NCBI GenBank assembly: GCA_022432975.1
Contig: CM039502.1
Location: 27,078,996-27,142,995, forward strand
DNA from: Begonia masoniana
Taxonomy: Eukaryota; Streptophyta; Magnoliopsida; Cucurbitales; Begoniaceae
Direction of reading: 5' to 3'
Length of the DNA stretch: 64,000 nt
Shown in pieces: positions 35,801 to 52,225 of this stretch (position 1 is the first letter of the stretch; each line of letters opens with the position of its first letter). The notes below the pieces were generated by a model. The model worked only from the letters and a program-made list of their open reading frames with translations. It searched no databases and had not been told where the DNA came from. A program made the position numbers and the translations under genes.

Positions 35801-36294
35801 TGTCGTCTAGCGATCGGCAGATGTAGTGTCTAAGCCATCGGATGATGAAAGTGCTATTTTGTCGTCTAGCGATCGGCAGATGTAGTGTCTAAGCCATCGG
35901 ATGATGAAAGTGCTATTTTGTCGTCTAGCGATCGGCAGATGTAGTGTCTAAGCCATCGGATGATGAAAGTGCTATTTTGTCGTCTAGCGATCGGCAGATG
36001 TAGTGTCTAAGCCATCGGATGATGAAAGTGCTATTTTGTCGTCTAGCGATCGGCAGATGTAGTGTCTAAGCCATCGGATGATGAAAGTGCTATTTTGTCG
36101 TCTAGCGATCGGCAGATGTAGTGTCTAAGCCATCGGATGATGAAAGTGCTATTTTGTCGTCTAGCGATCGGCAGATGTAGTGTCTAAGCCATCGGATGAT
36201 GAAAGTGCTATTTTGTCGTCTAGCGATCGGCAGATGTAGTGTCTAAGCCATCGGATGATGAAAGTGCTATTTTGTCGTCTAGTGACCGGATGAT
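32890..36294 (+). repeat. 59-bp array in E3 5' LTR, ~57 copies
   Basis: Same unit as in the B solo LTR, nearly all of the C type (ctagcgatcgg). Only the last unit changes, to ctagtgaccgg. Confidence 0.93.
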
Positions 36295-36336
36295 GTGAGT
36301 ATTCTCTTATTGTATAATGTCCAGGTAATGTTTTAG

Positions 36337-37460
<1,124 letters not shown>

Positions 37461-37552
37461 TTACCGAAAATAGGTTGAGTGTGAGTAATAAGAATTAAAT
37501 GATTAAGAAAGATATGGATTATGTGACGATCCCTCCCGGGTCGTTACAATTA

Positions 37553-37564
37553 TGGTATCAGAGC
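37553..37564 (+). other. E3 primer binding site
   Basis: TGGTATCAGAGC, four bases after the LTR, identical to that of E1; initiator tRNA-Met type. Confidence 0.93.
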
Positions 37565-37637
37565 AAAACCAGGTTCTAAAACCGATTCTGCAGACTGCCT
37601 TCCAGCACTGACTGTCATGTGAGCCACTCCAGCACCG

Positions 37638-37698
37638 GTAAGTATTTATGATTTCAGTAAATGTCACTAAGTAAGATCATTTATAACTCAATTGTTAG
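37638..37698 (+). other. Intron-like interval upstream of E3 gag
   Basis: ccg|gtaagtatttatg ... attgttag|gg, 61 bp, AT-rich, ending 10 bases before the gag ATG (37709). Confidence 0.5.
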
Positions 37699-37708
37699 GG
37701 ATCCCAAA

Positions 37709-39060
37709 ATGGTTAGAGGTCAGCAGAGAGGACCAATGGGGAATAGCAATGCCCATGCTCAGTTGACGAGGTGGTCATGCCCAATCTCGCACAGACTCGA
37801 ACAACTGAGGACTGCTAGAGAGGAAAAAGGCACTCCAGTACCTAATGCAACTCATGCTCATGGGGGTGAGCGTTTCCCACCGGCTTCGACCCCCGGTGTT
37901 TAATGGACATGTTTCAGATCCTATTTATGCTGAGGAGTGGGTTCGAAAGATAGAAGACATGTTTAAATACGCAAAGGTTGATGAAGGAGATAAGGTCACA
38001 TATGCTATCTTTCATTTAGAATTAAGTGCAAGGCATTGGTGGGATTCAATCCAGAACACTGCTAATGCCGGAGCTATTATCTGGGAAATGTTTAAGACTG
38101 CCTTCTTTGACAATTACTTCAATAGGACTATTCGGGCCAACAAGAAGAAGGAGTTCATGAATCTACGACAAACTGGCTCTGTGACGGATTACATATGCAA
38201 ATTTGATGCTTTATCACGATTTGCTCCCCGAATGATTGAGGATGATGAGGACAGGATTTACCAATTTGTTCAAGGACTGAAGCTGAGTTTGTACATGAAA
38301 GTAAAGACTGCTTGGATACACAATGTACCTTATGGTGAAGTGACGGCTAAGGCCTTGGAGCTGGAAGAGGCGGAAATGACAGCATATGCATAGCGTGAGC
38401 AGCCAAGAAAATTCACGAAGGAAGCTCAGCCGCCACCACGTCAGAACAAAGGATGGCAGCCGCAACAAAACAGGGGACCACAACAACAACAACAAGGTAT
38501 AAAGAGACCCTTCAACCAGAATGATGACCAAGGAAAAGGGAAGAGGCCTCTGGCACCCTTATGCCCCACCTGTCAGAAGAACCACCCCAGCGAATGCAAG
38601 TTGCGTTCTGGCCGCTGTTTCAGATGTGATAAGGTTGGACATATAGTTAGAGACTGCCCCATGCCGCCAGATCCGAACCGTGCAAGGGTAGCACCTAGAG
38701 TCTATGCAATGATGGAGGATGAGGAAGCCGTGCAGCATACGGTCATAACAGGTACCATTATGATCTGTGGTTTTGCTGCTTACACACTTATAGATACGGG
38801 AGCCACACACTCGTTTATATCGACCTTGTTTGTATGCAATCACAACTTAGAACTTTTACCAGCCGAAAGGTCATTTAATGTTATGTTACCATCAGGGAAG
38901 TCCCTACATTCTGAACAGATTGTTAAAGGTGATGTTATATCCTTAGGAAGTAAGAAACTATATGTAGAACTGATTGTAATTGACATGAAAGGGTATGAGG
39001 TGATATTAGGAATGAATTGGTTATTTAGGCATTATGCCACAATAAGTTGTAGATCTGGGA
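37709..39060 (+). pseudogene. gag: E3 gag-protease, frameshifted
   Basis: Start MVRGQQRG at 37709, as in E1; an in-frame ATG at 37661 lies inside the intron-like interval and is unlikely. One extra C near 37880 shifts the frame. The main frame 37845-38393 carries RLRPPVFNGH, RHWWDSIQ, FFDNYFNRT and VTDYICKFD. A TAG (CAG in E1) at 38391 interrupts it. The same frame then continues with CPTCQKNHPSEC, the knuckle CFRCDKVGHIVRDC and the protease site DTGATHSFIS, where the catalytic Asp is kept. GMNW replaces the usual GMDW. A further shift lies near 39060. Confidence 0.93.
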
Positions 39061-41112
39061 GGTGGATTTTCGGCCCCCAAATGGTGATCATTATTCTTTC
39101 CAAGCTATTCCTAAGATAAGTAAAATGCCGATCATATCCTCCTTAGAAATTCATCGATTATTGAAAAATGGATGTGAGAGCTATCTGGCTAGTGTAATGG
39201 ATGTTCGGATGAAGGATAGAATGGAATTACAGGATATTCCCATAGTCCGAGAGTTCCCCGAGGCATTTTTGGATGATTTGCCTGGTTTACCACCGGATAG
39301 AGAAATAGAGTTTGTAATAGATACGTACCCTGAGGCCTTACCCGTATCTAAGAATCCTTATCGGATGGCACCTGTTGAGCTAAAGGAGTTAAAAGTCCAA
39401 ATACAGGAATTAGTAGACAAAGAATTTATACACCCTAGCAGTTCCCCTTGGGGTGCACCTGTCTTATTTGTCAAGAAGAAAGATGGTTCTCTTAGAATGT
39501 GCATAGACTATAGGGAGCTAAATAAGTTGACAATCAAGAATAAGTACCCCTTACCTCGGATTGATGATTTGTTTGACCAATTGCAAGGAGCAAAGGTGTT
39601 TTCAAAAATAGATTTACATTCGGGTTATTACCAACTGAAAGTTAAGGAAGGAGATATACCAAAGACAGGCCTCCAGAACCCGTATGGACAATACGAATTC
39701 TTGGTCATGTCATTTGGACTGACCAATGCCCTGCAGCCTTTATGGACTTAATGAATCGAGTGTTTCGTGAGTATTTGGACAAATTTGTAATGTGTTATAG
39801 ATGAGATCCTGATATACTCACGGACTGAAGCTGACCATGCAGACATGTAAGATAGTTTTGCGACATAAAGGAGCACCAGCTCTATGCCAAATTGTCCAAG
39901 TGTGAATTTTGGTTGGACAAGGTTAATTTTCTTGGTCATGTAGTTTCTACTAATGGCATATCAGTGGACCCGACCAAAATTCAGGCAGTAAGGGATTGGC
40001 CACAACCAAAGAATGCCAGTGAAGTCCGCAGTTTCCTTGAATTGGCAGGCTATTATAGGAAGTTCATCAAAGGATTTTCTATGATAGCTAAGCCCCTGAC
40101 GAATTTGACAAAGAAGGACAACAAGTATTCTTGGACTGAAGCTTGTGAGGATAGCTTCCAGACATTGAAAGTGAAGTTAACAACGGCCCCGGTATTGACC
40201 CTTCCAACCGAAGAAGGAAAGTTTAGCGTATTTTGTGATGCATCAAAAGTTGGTTTGAGCTGTGTTTTGATGCAAGAAGGCAAAGTTGTAGCGTATGCCT
40301 CTAGGCAGTTAAAGAATTATGAACAGAACTATCCCACCCATGATTTAGAATTAGCCGCTATTGTTTTTGCATTGAAGATATGGAGACACTACTTATATGG
40401 ACAGCAGTGTGAGGTGTTTTCTGACCATAAAAGTCTGAAGTACCTCTTTACACAAAAGGAATTGAACATGAGGCAGAGGCGTTGGTTGGAATTTGTTAAG
40501 GATTACGACTTTGAGATCAAGTATCACCCGGGCAAGGCTAACTCTGTAGCTGACGCATTGAGCAGGATGTCAACAACAATGCAACCCGTTGTATCAACTA
40601 TGTCTATACCTTTGAGGATAGAGATTCAGAAATTGGAGTTGGAGATAGTTCCAGAGTTATCAGCTTTGCTTGAAAATTTGACCATTCAACCGACGGTTCT
40701 GGAAAAGATCAAAAAAGCACAACAGAAGGATTCAGAGGAGAATAACAGTATGATGAACAAGGTGAAGGACACCACCTCCGAGTTTAGTCTTTCCAAGGAT
40801 GGGATTCTGAGGTTTAGAAATAGATGGTATGTCCCTAATGATGAAGGATTACGTAAGTTAATTTTGGCTGAGGCGCATTCGTCCCCCTTTTCTGTACATC
40901 CTGGCAGCACCAAGATGTATCGAGACCTGAAGTTACTCTATTGGTGGCCAAACTTAAAGAGAGATGTTGCTAAGTGTGTAGAGTCATGTTTGGTTTGCCA
41001 ACAAGTTAAAGCCGAGCACCAACGTCCAGGAGGTACCCTTCAGCCTTTACCTATTCCCGAGTGGAAGTGGGAACACATAGCTATGGATTTCGTTGTAGGA
41101 TTACCTAAGACA
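39061..41112 (+). pseudogene. pol: E3 reverse transcriptase, RNase H and IN zinc region, frameshifted
   Basis: Frame 39062-39751 carries the linker and RT fingers ([34 protein letters not shown]), then shifts. At about 39780-39870 several small losses fall on the catalytic loop: it reads IDEIL where E1 reads IDDIL, so the second catalytic Asp is Glu, and the frame is broken on either side. Frame 39892-41124 carries the RT end, RNase H ([34 protein letters not shown]) and the IN zinc region ([23 protein letters not shown]). It ends in a 2-base loss near 41113, inside [10 protein letters not shown]. Confidence 0.92.
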
Positions 41113-43189
<2,077 letters not shown>

Positions 43190-43217
43190 TCAATTTTCAG
43201 GGACGAAAATTTTGTTT

Positions 43218-43230
43218 AAGGTGGGGTGGA
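43218..43230 (+). other. E3 polypurine tract
   Basis: AAGGTGGGGTGGA directly before the 3' LTR. Confidence 0.88.
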
Positions 43231-43470
43231 TGTAACACCCGACAACTTCAGCCAGGTGACTTCCTAACTGTATTAACGGTCATAAATATTCAATCTTCAC
43301 GGTTTAGAGTTTTATACCAAGAATAATTAATTTTATGTGGATTTAAACTAGGTTGAGTGGCAAAGTTGTAATAATGGAGGGCGATGACCATTATATAAAG
43401 AAAAAGGAAATGTTTTAAACCTCACTTGAACCACTGTAGCCGACACCTTCCTTTTCGGCGATTTCAAGAC

Positions 43471-45400
43471 TATGAATGATGAATATGATCCATGACTATG
43501 AATGATGAATATGATCCATGACTATGAATGATGAATATGATCCATGACTATGAATGATGAATATGATCCATGACTATGAATGATGAATATGATCCATGAC
43601 TATGAATGATGAATATGATCCATGACTATGAATGATGAATATGATCCATGACTATGAATGATGAATATGATCCATGACTATGAATGATGAATATGATCCA
43701 TGACTATGAATGATGAATATGATCCATGACTATGAATGATGAATATGATCCATGACTATGAATGATGAATATGATCCATGACTATGAATGATGAATATGA
43801 TCCATGACTATGAATGATGAATATGATCCATGACTATGAATGATGAATATGATCCATGACTATGAATGATGAATATGATCCATGACTATGAATGATGAAT
43901 ATGATCCATGACTATGAATGATGAATATGATCCATGACTATGAATGATGAATATGATCCATGACTATGAATGATGAATATGATCCATGACTATGAATGAT
44001 GAATATGATCCATGACTATGAATGATGAATATGATCCATGACTATGAATGATGAATATGATCCATGACTATGAATGATGAATATGATCCATGACTATGAA
44101 TGATGAATATGATCCATGACTATGAATGATGAATATGATCCATGACTATGAATGATGAATATGATCCATGACTATGAATGATGAATATGATCCATGACTA
44201 TGAATGATGAATATGATCCATGACTATGAATGATGAATATGATCCATGACTATGAATGATGAATATGATCCATGACTATGAATGATGAATATGATCCATG
44301 ACTATGAATGATGAATATGATCCATGACTATGAATGATGAATATGATCCATGACTATGAATGATGAATATGATCCATGACTATGAATGATGAATATGATC
44401 CATGACTATGAATGATGAATATGATCCATGACTATGAATGATGAATATGATCCATGACTATGAATGATGAATATGATCCATGACTATGAATGATGAATAT
44501 GATCCATGACTATGAATGATGAATATGATCCATGACTATGAATGATGAATATGATCCATGACTATGAATGATGAATATGATCCATGACTATGAATGATGA
44601 ATATGATCCATGACTATGAATGATGAATATGATCCATGACTATGAATGATGAATATGATCCATGACTATGAATGATGAATATGATCCATGACTATGAATG
44701 ATGAATATGATCCATGACTATGAATGATGAATATGATCCATGACTATGAATGATGAATATGATCCATGACTATGAATGATGAATATGATCCATGACTATG
44801 AATGATGAATATGATCCATGACTATGAATGATGAATATGATCCATGACTATGAATGATGAATATGATCCATGACTATGAATGATGAATATGATCCATGAC
44901 TATGAATGATGAATATGATCCATGACTATGAATGATGAATATGATCCATGACTATGAATGATGAATATGATCCATGACTATGAATGATGAATATGATCCA
45001 TGACTATGAATGATGAATATGATCCATGACTATGAATGATGAATATGATCCATGACTATGAATGATGAATATGATCCATGACTATGAATGATGAATATGA
45101 TCCATGACTATGAATGATGAATATGATCCATGACTATGAATGATGAATATGATCCATGACTATGAATGATGAATATGATCCATGACTATGAATGATGAAT
45201 ATGATCCATGACTATGAATGATGAATATGATCCATGACTATGAATGATGAATATGATCCATGACTATGAATGATGAATATGATCCATGACTATGAATGAT
45301 GAATATGATCCATGACTATGAATGATGAATATGATCCATGACTATGAATGATGAATATGATCCATGACTATGAATGATGAATATGATCCATGACTATGAA
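43471..45400 (+). repeat. 26-bp array in E3 3' LTR, ~74 copies
   Basis: Same unit as in the other two B-family LTRs; no variants noticed. Confidence 0.93.
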
Positions 45401-48400
45401 TGATGAAAGTGCTATTTTGTCGTCTAGCGATCGGCAGATGTAGTGTCTAAGCCATCGGATGATGAAAGTGCTATTTTGTCGTCTAGCGATCGGCAGATGT
45501 AGTGTCTAAGCCATCGGATGATGAAAGTGCTATTTTGTCGTCTAGCGATCGGCAGATGTAGTGTCTAAGCCATCGGATGATGAAAGTGCTATTTTGTCGT
45601 CTAGCGATCGGCAGATGTAGTGTCTAAGCCATCGGATGATGAAAGTGCTATTTTGTCGTCTAGCGATCGGCAGATGTAGTGTCTAAGCCATCGGATGATG
45701 AAAGTGCTATTTTGTCGTCTAGCGATCGGCAGATGTAGTGTCTAAGCCATCGGATGATGAAAGTGCTATTTTGTCGTCTAGCGATCGGCAGATGTAGTGT
45801 CTAAGCCATCGGATGATGAAAGTGCTATTTTGTCGTCTAGCGATCGGCAGATGTAGTGTCTAAGCCATCGGATGATGAAAGTGCTATTTTGTCGTCTAGC
45901 GATCGGCAGATGTAGTGTCTAAGCCATCGGATGATGAAAGTGCTATTTTGTCGTCTAGCGATCGGCAGATGTAGTGTCTAAGCCATCGGATGATGAAAGT
46001 GCTATTTTGTCGTCTAGCGATCGGCAGATGTAGTGTCTAAGCCATCGGATGATGAAAGTGCTATTTTGTCGTCTAGCGATCGGCAGATGTAGTGTCTAAG
46101 CCATCGGATGATGAAAGTGCTATTTTGTCGTCTAGCGATCGGCAGATGTAGTGTCTAAGCCATCGGATGATGAAAGTGCTATTTTGTCGTCTAGCGATCG
46201 GCAGATGTAGTGTCTAAGCCATCGGATGATGAAAGTGCTATTTTGTCGTCTAGCGATCGGCAGATGTAGTGTCTAAGCCATCGGATGATGAAAGTGCTAT
46301 TTTGTCGTCTAGCGATCGGCAGATGTAGTGTCTAAGCCATCGGATGATGAAAGTGCTATTTTGTCGTCTAGCGATCGGCAGATGTAGTGTCTAAGCCATC
46401 GGATGATGAAAGTGCTATTTTGTCGTCTAGCGATCGGCAGATGTAGTGTCTAAGCCATCGGATGATGAAAGTGCTATTTTGTCGTCTAGCGATCGGCAGA
46501 TGTAGTGTCTAAGCCATCGGATGATGAAAGTGCTATTTTGTCGTCTAGCGATCGGCAGATGTAGTGTCTAAGCCATCGGATGATGAAAGTGCTATTTTGT
46601 CGTCTAGCGATCGGCAGATGTAGTGTCTAAGCCATCGGATGATGAAAGTGCTATTTTGTCGTCTAGCGATCGGCAGATGTAGTGTCTAAGCCATCGGATG
46701 ATGAAAGTGCTATTTTGTCGTCTAGCGATCGGCAGATGTAGTGTCTAAGCCATCGGATGATGAAAGTGCTATTTTGTCGTCTAGCGATCGGCAGATGTAG
46801 TGTCTAAGCCATCGGATGATGAAAGTGCTATTTTGTCGTCTAGCGATCGGCAGATGTAGTGTCTAAGCCATCGGATGATGAAAGTGCTATTTTGTCGTCT
46901 AGCGATCGGCAGATGTAGTGTCTAAGCCATCGGATGATGAAAGTGCTATTTTGTCGTCTAGCGATCGGCAGATGTAGTGTCTAAGCCATCGGATGATGAA
47001 AGTGCTATTTTGTCGTCTAGCGATCGGCAGATGTAGTGTCTAAGCCATCGGATGATGAAAGTGCTATTTTGTCGTCTAGCGATCGGCAGATGTAGTGTCT
47101 AAGCCATCGGATGATGAAAGTGCTATTTTGTCGTCTAGCGATCGGCAGATGTAGTGTCTAAGCCATCGGATGATGAAAGTGCTATTTTGTCGTCTAGCGA
47201 TCGGCAGATGTAGTGTCTAAGCCATCGGATGATGAAAGTGCTATTTTGTCGTCTAGCGATCGGCAGATGTAGTGTCTAAGCCATCGGATGATGAAAGTGC
47301 TATTTTGTCGTCTAGCGATCGGCAGATGTAGTGTCTAAGCCATCGGATGATGAAAGTGCTATTTTGTCGTCTAGCGATCGGCAGATGTAGTGTCTAAGCC
47401 ATCGGATGATGAAAGTGCTATTTTGTCGTCTAGCGATCGGCAGATGTAGTGTCTAAGCCATCGGATGATGAAAGTGCTATTTTGTCGTCTAGCGATCGGC
47501 AGATGTAGTGTCTAAGCCATCGGATGATGAAAGTGCTATTTTGTCGTCTAGCGATCGGCAGATGTAGTGTCTAAGCCATCGGATGATGAAAGTGCTATTT
47601 TGTCGTCTAGCGATCGGCAGATGTAGTGTCTAAGCCATCGGATGATGAAAGTGCTATTTTGTCGTCTAGCGATCGGCAGATGTAGTGTCTAAGCCATCGG
47701 ATGATGAAAGTGCTATTTTGTCGTCTAGCGATCGGCAGATGTAGTGTCTAAGCCATCGGATGATGAAAGTGCTATTTTGTCGTCTAGCGATCGGCAGATG
47801 TAGTGTCTAAGCCATCGGATGATGAAAGTGCTATTTTGTCGTCTAGCGATCGGCAGATGTAGTGTCTAAGCCATCGGATGATGAAAGTGCTATTTTGTCG
47901 TCTAGCGATCGGCAGATATAGTGTCTAAGCCATCGGATGATGAAAGTGCTATTTTGTCGTCTAGCGATCGGCAGATGTAGTGTCTAAGCCATCGGATGAT
48001 GAAAGTGCTATTTTGTCGTCTAGCGATCGGCAGATGTAGTGTCTAAGCCATCGGATGATGAAAGTGCTATTTTGTCGTCTAGCGATCGGCAGATGTAGTG
48101 TCTAAACTATCAGATGATAAAAGTGCTATTTTGTTGTCTAGCGATCGGCAGATGTAGTGTCTAAGCCATCGGATGATGAAAGTGCTATTTTGTCGTCTAG
48201 CGATCGGCAGATGTAGTGTCTAAGCCATCGAATGAAGAAAGTGCTATTTTGTCGTCTAGCGATCGGCAGATGTAGTGTCTAAGCCATCGGATGATGAAAA
48301 TGCTATTTTGTCATCTAGCGATCGGCAGATGTAGTGTCTAAGCCATCGGATGATGAAAGTGCTATTTTGTCGTCTAGCAATCTGCAGATGTAGTGTCTAA

Positions 48401-48468
48401 GCCATCGCATGATGAGAGTGCTATTTTGTCATCTAGTGATCGGCAGATGTAGTGTAATAAGTCACCGG
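45401..48468 (+). repeat. 59-bp array in E3 3' LTR, ~52 copies
   Basis: Uniform C-type units up to about 48090, then six or seven increasingly diverged units toward the right edge, grading into gtcaccggatgatgtaaatg of the ordinary LTR. Divergence confined to the edge is typical of satellite arrays homogenised by unequal exchange. Confidence 0.92.
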
Positions 48469-49351
48469 ATGATGTAAATGTTAATTTGTCGTCTAGTGAC
48501 CGGATGATGTGAGTATTCTCTTATTGTATAATGTCCGGGTAATGCTTTAAGTCGGTCACGTGAAGCACACCTGACCACCGGTCGATGTAAGTTATTTCTT
48601 TGTTGTCAGACCCAGTTTAAGAGATGTTCGAAAAAAAATAAAAATATATTACCGAAAATAGGTTGAGTGTGAGTAATAAGAATTAAATGATTAAGAAAGA
48701 TATGGATTATGTGACGATCCCTCCCGGGTCGTTACATCATCAAAACACCCAAAAATTTCCCAAAACTTGCCCAACATCCCTGACTCCTTGACACATAAAT
48801 TTCTCGGAAAACCGACTCCAATACGTCAACGGAAACATAGAACAAGTGAAACCCAACGTTGTATGTTTTATAAAGAAAACGAGCAGCGTAACCGCTAAAT
48901 TTTCTAAATACCCAAAAATCTAAAAATCAAACACAACACTTTATACAATAACTTCCAAACATCATTTATAACCAAACCAAAACATTGATCCAAAAGAGTT
49001 TTAAAAATGTCAACCTGTACACGAATAAAATCCAAAATCCAACACACTAACAAAATACCAAGTCCCACAAAACTCCCCGAAGAACATGGCTGAGACGCCC
49101 CAACAAGTACCCACACCGGCATGCCTCGTGCGTCGCCGACTGCTTCCCTAGTCCTGGGCTCCCTCATCAAGCTCACCTATAACTATATTGTCACCTACAC
49201 CACAGAACATACACACGTAAGCTTACGCTTAGCAAGTATGGGATAATGAATGTAAACATGCACAATGCACACACGACCCTAACACATGCAGTTTCTACTC
49301 ACGCTGTTGTTTCGTTTCTTTTTTTTCGTTGTTTTTCTACTATTTACTCAT

Positions 49352-49525
49352 GCACGTTAACGACGAGATGCTAAACCCTCTAGTGCTCCTCTTGCACGTT
49401 AACGACGAGGCATTCAACTCCCTAGTGCATGCTCTTGCACATTAACGACGACGCGTTAAACCCTCTAGTGCTCCTCTTGCACGTTAACGACAAGGCGTTC
49501 AACCCCCTTGTGCTTTCTCTTACAC
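49352..49525 (-). repeat. Four-copy ~43-bp cassette in LTR A
   Basis: Plus-strand units start gcacgttaacgacgag and end ctagtgct, so each is framed by GCAC...GTGC and holds a GTTAAC palindrome. It sits between the donor-like (49705) and acceptor-like (49195) sites. Confidence 0.75.
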
Positions 49526-49705
49526 TTTTCAACCTCACCATTCAAATCATGCACAAAATACATTCTTTCGTTTTTCGAAAACCATGATGCATGTCATTCA
49601 CTCTCAAGCACAACAAACAACAACACAATAACCAACAAGCAAGCATTAAACCTACCGTTCTGAGGTGTAGGCCCGAAGGGAAAACAAATACAATCCACTA
49701 CTTAA

Positions 49706-49761
49706 CTGGTTCTCGGCACGTGTTTGTTCACTTCGACTACCCTAAGTGATTACTCGTCAAC
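49706..49761 (-). other. Splice-bounded 56-bp segment in LTR A, donor decayed
   Basis: Minus strand: tttgctag | segment ending ccag | ttaagtag. The donor GT has become TT. CTTCGGGCCTACACC follows about 15 bases on. Confidence 0.45.
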
Positions 49762-51010
49762 CTAGCAAATATAAGGAAATAACTTAGAAGCATTCTAAGG
49801 ACATTCTAAAGAATTCTCTAACAAAAATTAACAAACAAAACTAGCAACACTTAACAAATCTACAATTGAAACCCGAAATCTGATTTTTCAAACAACTTTT
49901 AGTGTCCAACTTCAAACGGCCATAACTTATTCGTTTTTCAACGGATTTAAACGTGCCACCCCAATCCATAAACCTCTACACGTCTACTATCCATTGAAAC
50001 ACTCAAATTCAACAACCAAACACCATAGCCAATTCGAAAATACAAAAACTGTAACACCTGGGAATATTTATTTACGAACGTAGCCTAGTTGGAGTCAGTG
50101 GTGAGAGTTTAATATTACTGCTAGAGTTTTCCAAAGCTTTTATTATGGAAAGTAAAGTTGGAAGAGAAATTTGGAAGGAAACCCTAAAGTGTAAATGGTA
50201 GTGGTTATTATGATTTAATTAATGTAAGAAAAATAGAAGATTTGGAGGAGATTTATTCACATTGAACTACTTAACAAATGAGGGTGGGGATTTTTCTAAA
50301 TTGAAAATTTGGTGGGAAAGAAATTAAAAGTAAAAAGTGTTGTGATTTTTATAAAATGGAGGGTTTAATGTAAAATAGAAATAACTCATCTTCTTCCTCC
50401 TTTCTACCCACGAAATTTGCAACATTCCTCTAGGGTTCTCCATCAACTTTTCTTCAAGAATTCTCAAGGTTAAAGGTAATATTTTAAGTGGGTTTTGTAG
50501 GAAATGCAATTAAATGTTGATTTTAGTAGTTTTGGTGGTGGTTTGTTGAGTTTACTTAGGGTTTGGGAACCCTAAGAAGAATGGTCCAAATTTTGTGGTT
50601 GGTTAGTGAATTTCCTTCCCAAATTTCATGGTTTAGATGTTAGATGGATTAGTTTAGGTGATCTTTGGAGTTAGAATTAGGATGTGGTGAAAGTTATGGA
50701 AAAACCGGATTTGTGGAGTATGAACACCGATTCTGTTTTTGGCATTTCTGTTTGGCCAATTTATTTAGTTGGTTGATTTGAGTGTTTCAATGGATAGTAG
50801 ACGTGTAGAAGTTTACGGATTAGGGTGGCACGTTGAAATCCGTTGAAAAATGAATAAGTTATGGCCGTTCGAAGTTGGACACTATAAATTGGTGGAAAAA
50901 TCGAGTTTAGGGTTTAGAGTTTGAATTGGTTAGTAGTATTGTTAGTTTTGGTTAGAAAATTTCTTAGTAATTCCTTAGAGTGTTTCTAAGCTATTTTCTT
51001 TATTTGTTAG

Positions 51011-51067
51011 GTTATCGAGCGAGTGAATTGGTTGGACAAAGTGAGCAATCGAGAGCCGAGCAATCAG
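51011..51067 (+). other. Splice-bounded 57-bp segment in C2
   Basis: tttgttag | gttatcgagcg ... caatcag | gtaagtaaatg, followed by CTTCGGGCCTACACC. Both signals are intact. Confidence 0.5.
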
Positions 51068-51299
51068 GTAAGTAAATGAATCTTTTTGTTACCTTCGGGC
51101 CTACACCATAGAACAGTAGGGTTTAATGGTTGGTTGTTTTTTTTCGTGTTGTGTTGTGTTGTTGTGTTGCATATCTTTGAAATATGCATCATGAGTTACA
51201 GTACGCTAGATAAGAATGGTTGCATTGTTTGGCATTGTGAGTGTGAACGGTAATCAGATAAAAAAATGGCAAAAACTTAAGGCATCTAGAGTATGAATT

Positions 51300-51437
51300 C
51301 CTAGACGGTCATAGGATTCTACAATAGATTGCGGGAACGTAAAATTTGGTGGACTTCCTAGACGGTCATAGGAAGCATGCCATCCGGTTTTACTAAGGGT
51401 GGATCGATATGTGGCCATCCTAGACGGTCATGGGATG
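51300..51437 (+). repeat. Three-copy cassette in C2
   Basis: Three copies of cctagacggtcat(a/g)gg about 60 bp apart, each introducing a sentence-like variable stretch. Same position as the cassettes of the other LTRs, with unrelated sequence. Confidence 0.65.
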
Positions 51438-52064
51438 TGCACACAATTGATTCACATGGCTTATGAACATATTAATGCAATGAAAAGAAAATGAGCACAA
51501 CCGAGCGTTAGCAACTGCACGTGATAGGATTGGTTGCATTGTGTGTTGTTTGTGTCTGCAATCGTTATTCCCTACTTGCTAAGCATTAGGATTACTTCTT
51601 GTGTTTTGTGGTGTAGGTGACGAGGTATATATAGGTGAGGTGGATAGTGAAGATCAGGCCTAGGAGCAGTCGGAGATTTACGGGACACGCCGGTGCAGGC
51701 AGTTGTCGGGGCACCTCGACCTAGGTCTTCGGGGATGTGTGGTTGAGTATTTTGGAATGATTTTGTAAGATTTAACTTTGTGTAAATATTGGTGGTTTTG
51801 ACACAATTGTGGATTTGGTTTAGATAGTTTTATAAATATGAATTTTTAGGTTTTGGGATATAGGAAATTTTAGCTGTTATATTGCTAGTTTGGTTTTAAA
51901 GTATATAACGTCGGGTTCTCTTGTCTCTACATTTTCGCTAACTATTTTAAGTCGGCTTGTCTGAGATTTTTACGGGGCATAGAGGGGATGTCGCGAATGT
52001 ATGGTAAAAATTTTAGGAGACTTGGAAGTGTTTGGCTCGGGGAAAAGTGGAAGAAAAGGGGAGA

Positions 52065-52225
52065 TGGTCGGAGATGGCGCGCAGGGCACCGCTGGGCTCG
52101 CACAGCGCCGATCAATTGGCGCTTTCCTATAGTTTTTGATCGCGCACCCGAGAGGGTGCCGATCTATCGCCGCATAGCGGCGATCGATCGGCGCATGCGC
52201 GCGCACGCCGACCAGACCGGACCAG
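52065..52225 (+). other. GC-rich hairpin cluster in C2
   Basis: Consecutive dyads: GCGCC-N8-GGCGC, GCACCC-GAGA-GGGTGC, CGCCGC-ATA-GCGGCG and gcgatcgatcggcgcatgcg. It stands out from the AT-rich surroundings and parallels 30438-30535 in LTR A. Confidence 0.6.

Larger units (their letters stand above)
43231..48736 (+). repeat. E3 3' LTR, 5506 bp
   Basis: The first ~236 bp match the B solo LTR, including the TATA box (43392-43399) and gccgacaccttccttttcgg, then jump into the 26-bp array after cgatttcaag. The loss before the arrays begins about 70 bp later than in the 5' LTR, so the two LTRs of one element have different deletions. The tail (48470-48736) keeps sequence that the A run replaces in the 5' LTR. 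Confidence 0.92.

Noticed and set aside
38214..38843. Minus-strand open frames opposite E3 gag
   Set aside because: Shadows of the gag reading frame; the similar shadow at 5766-6017 mirrors the same conserved gag DNA.
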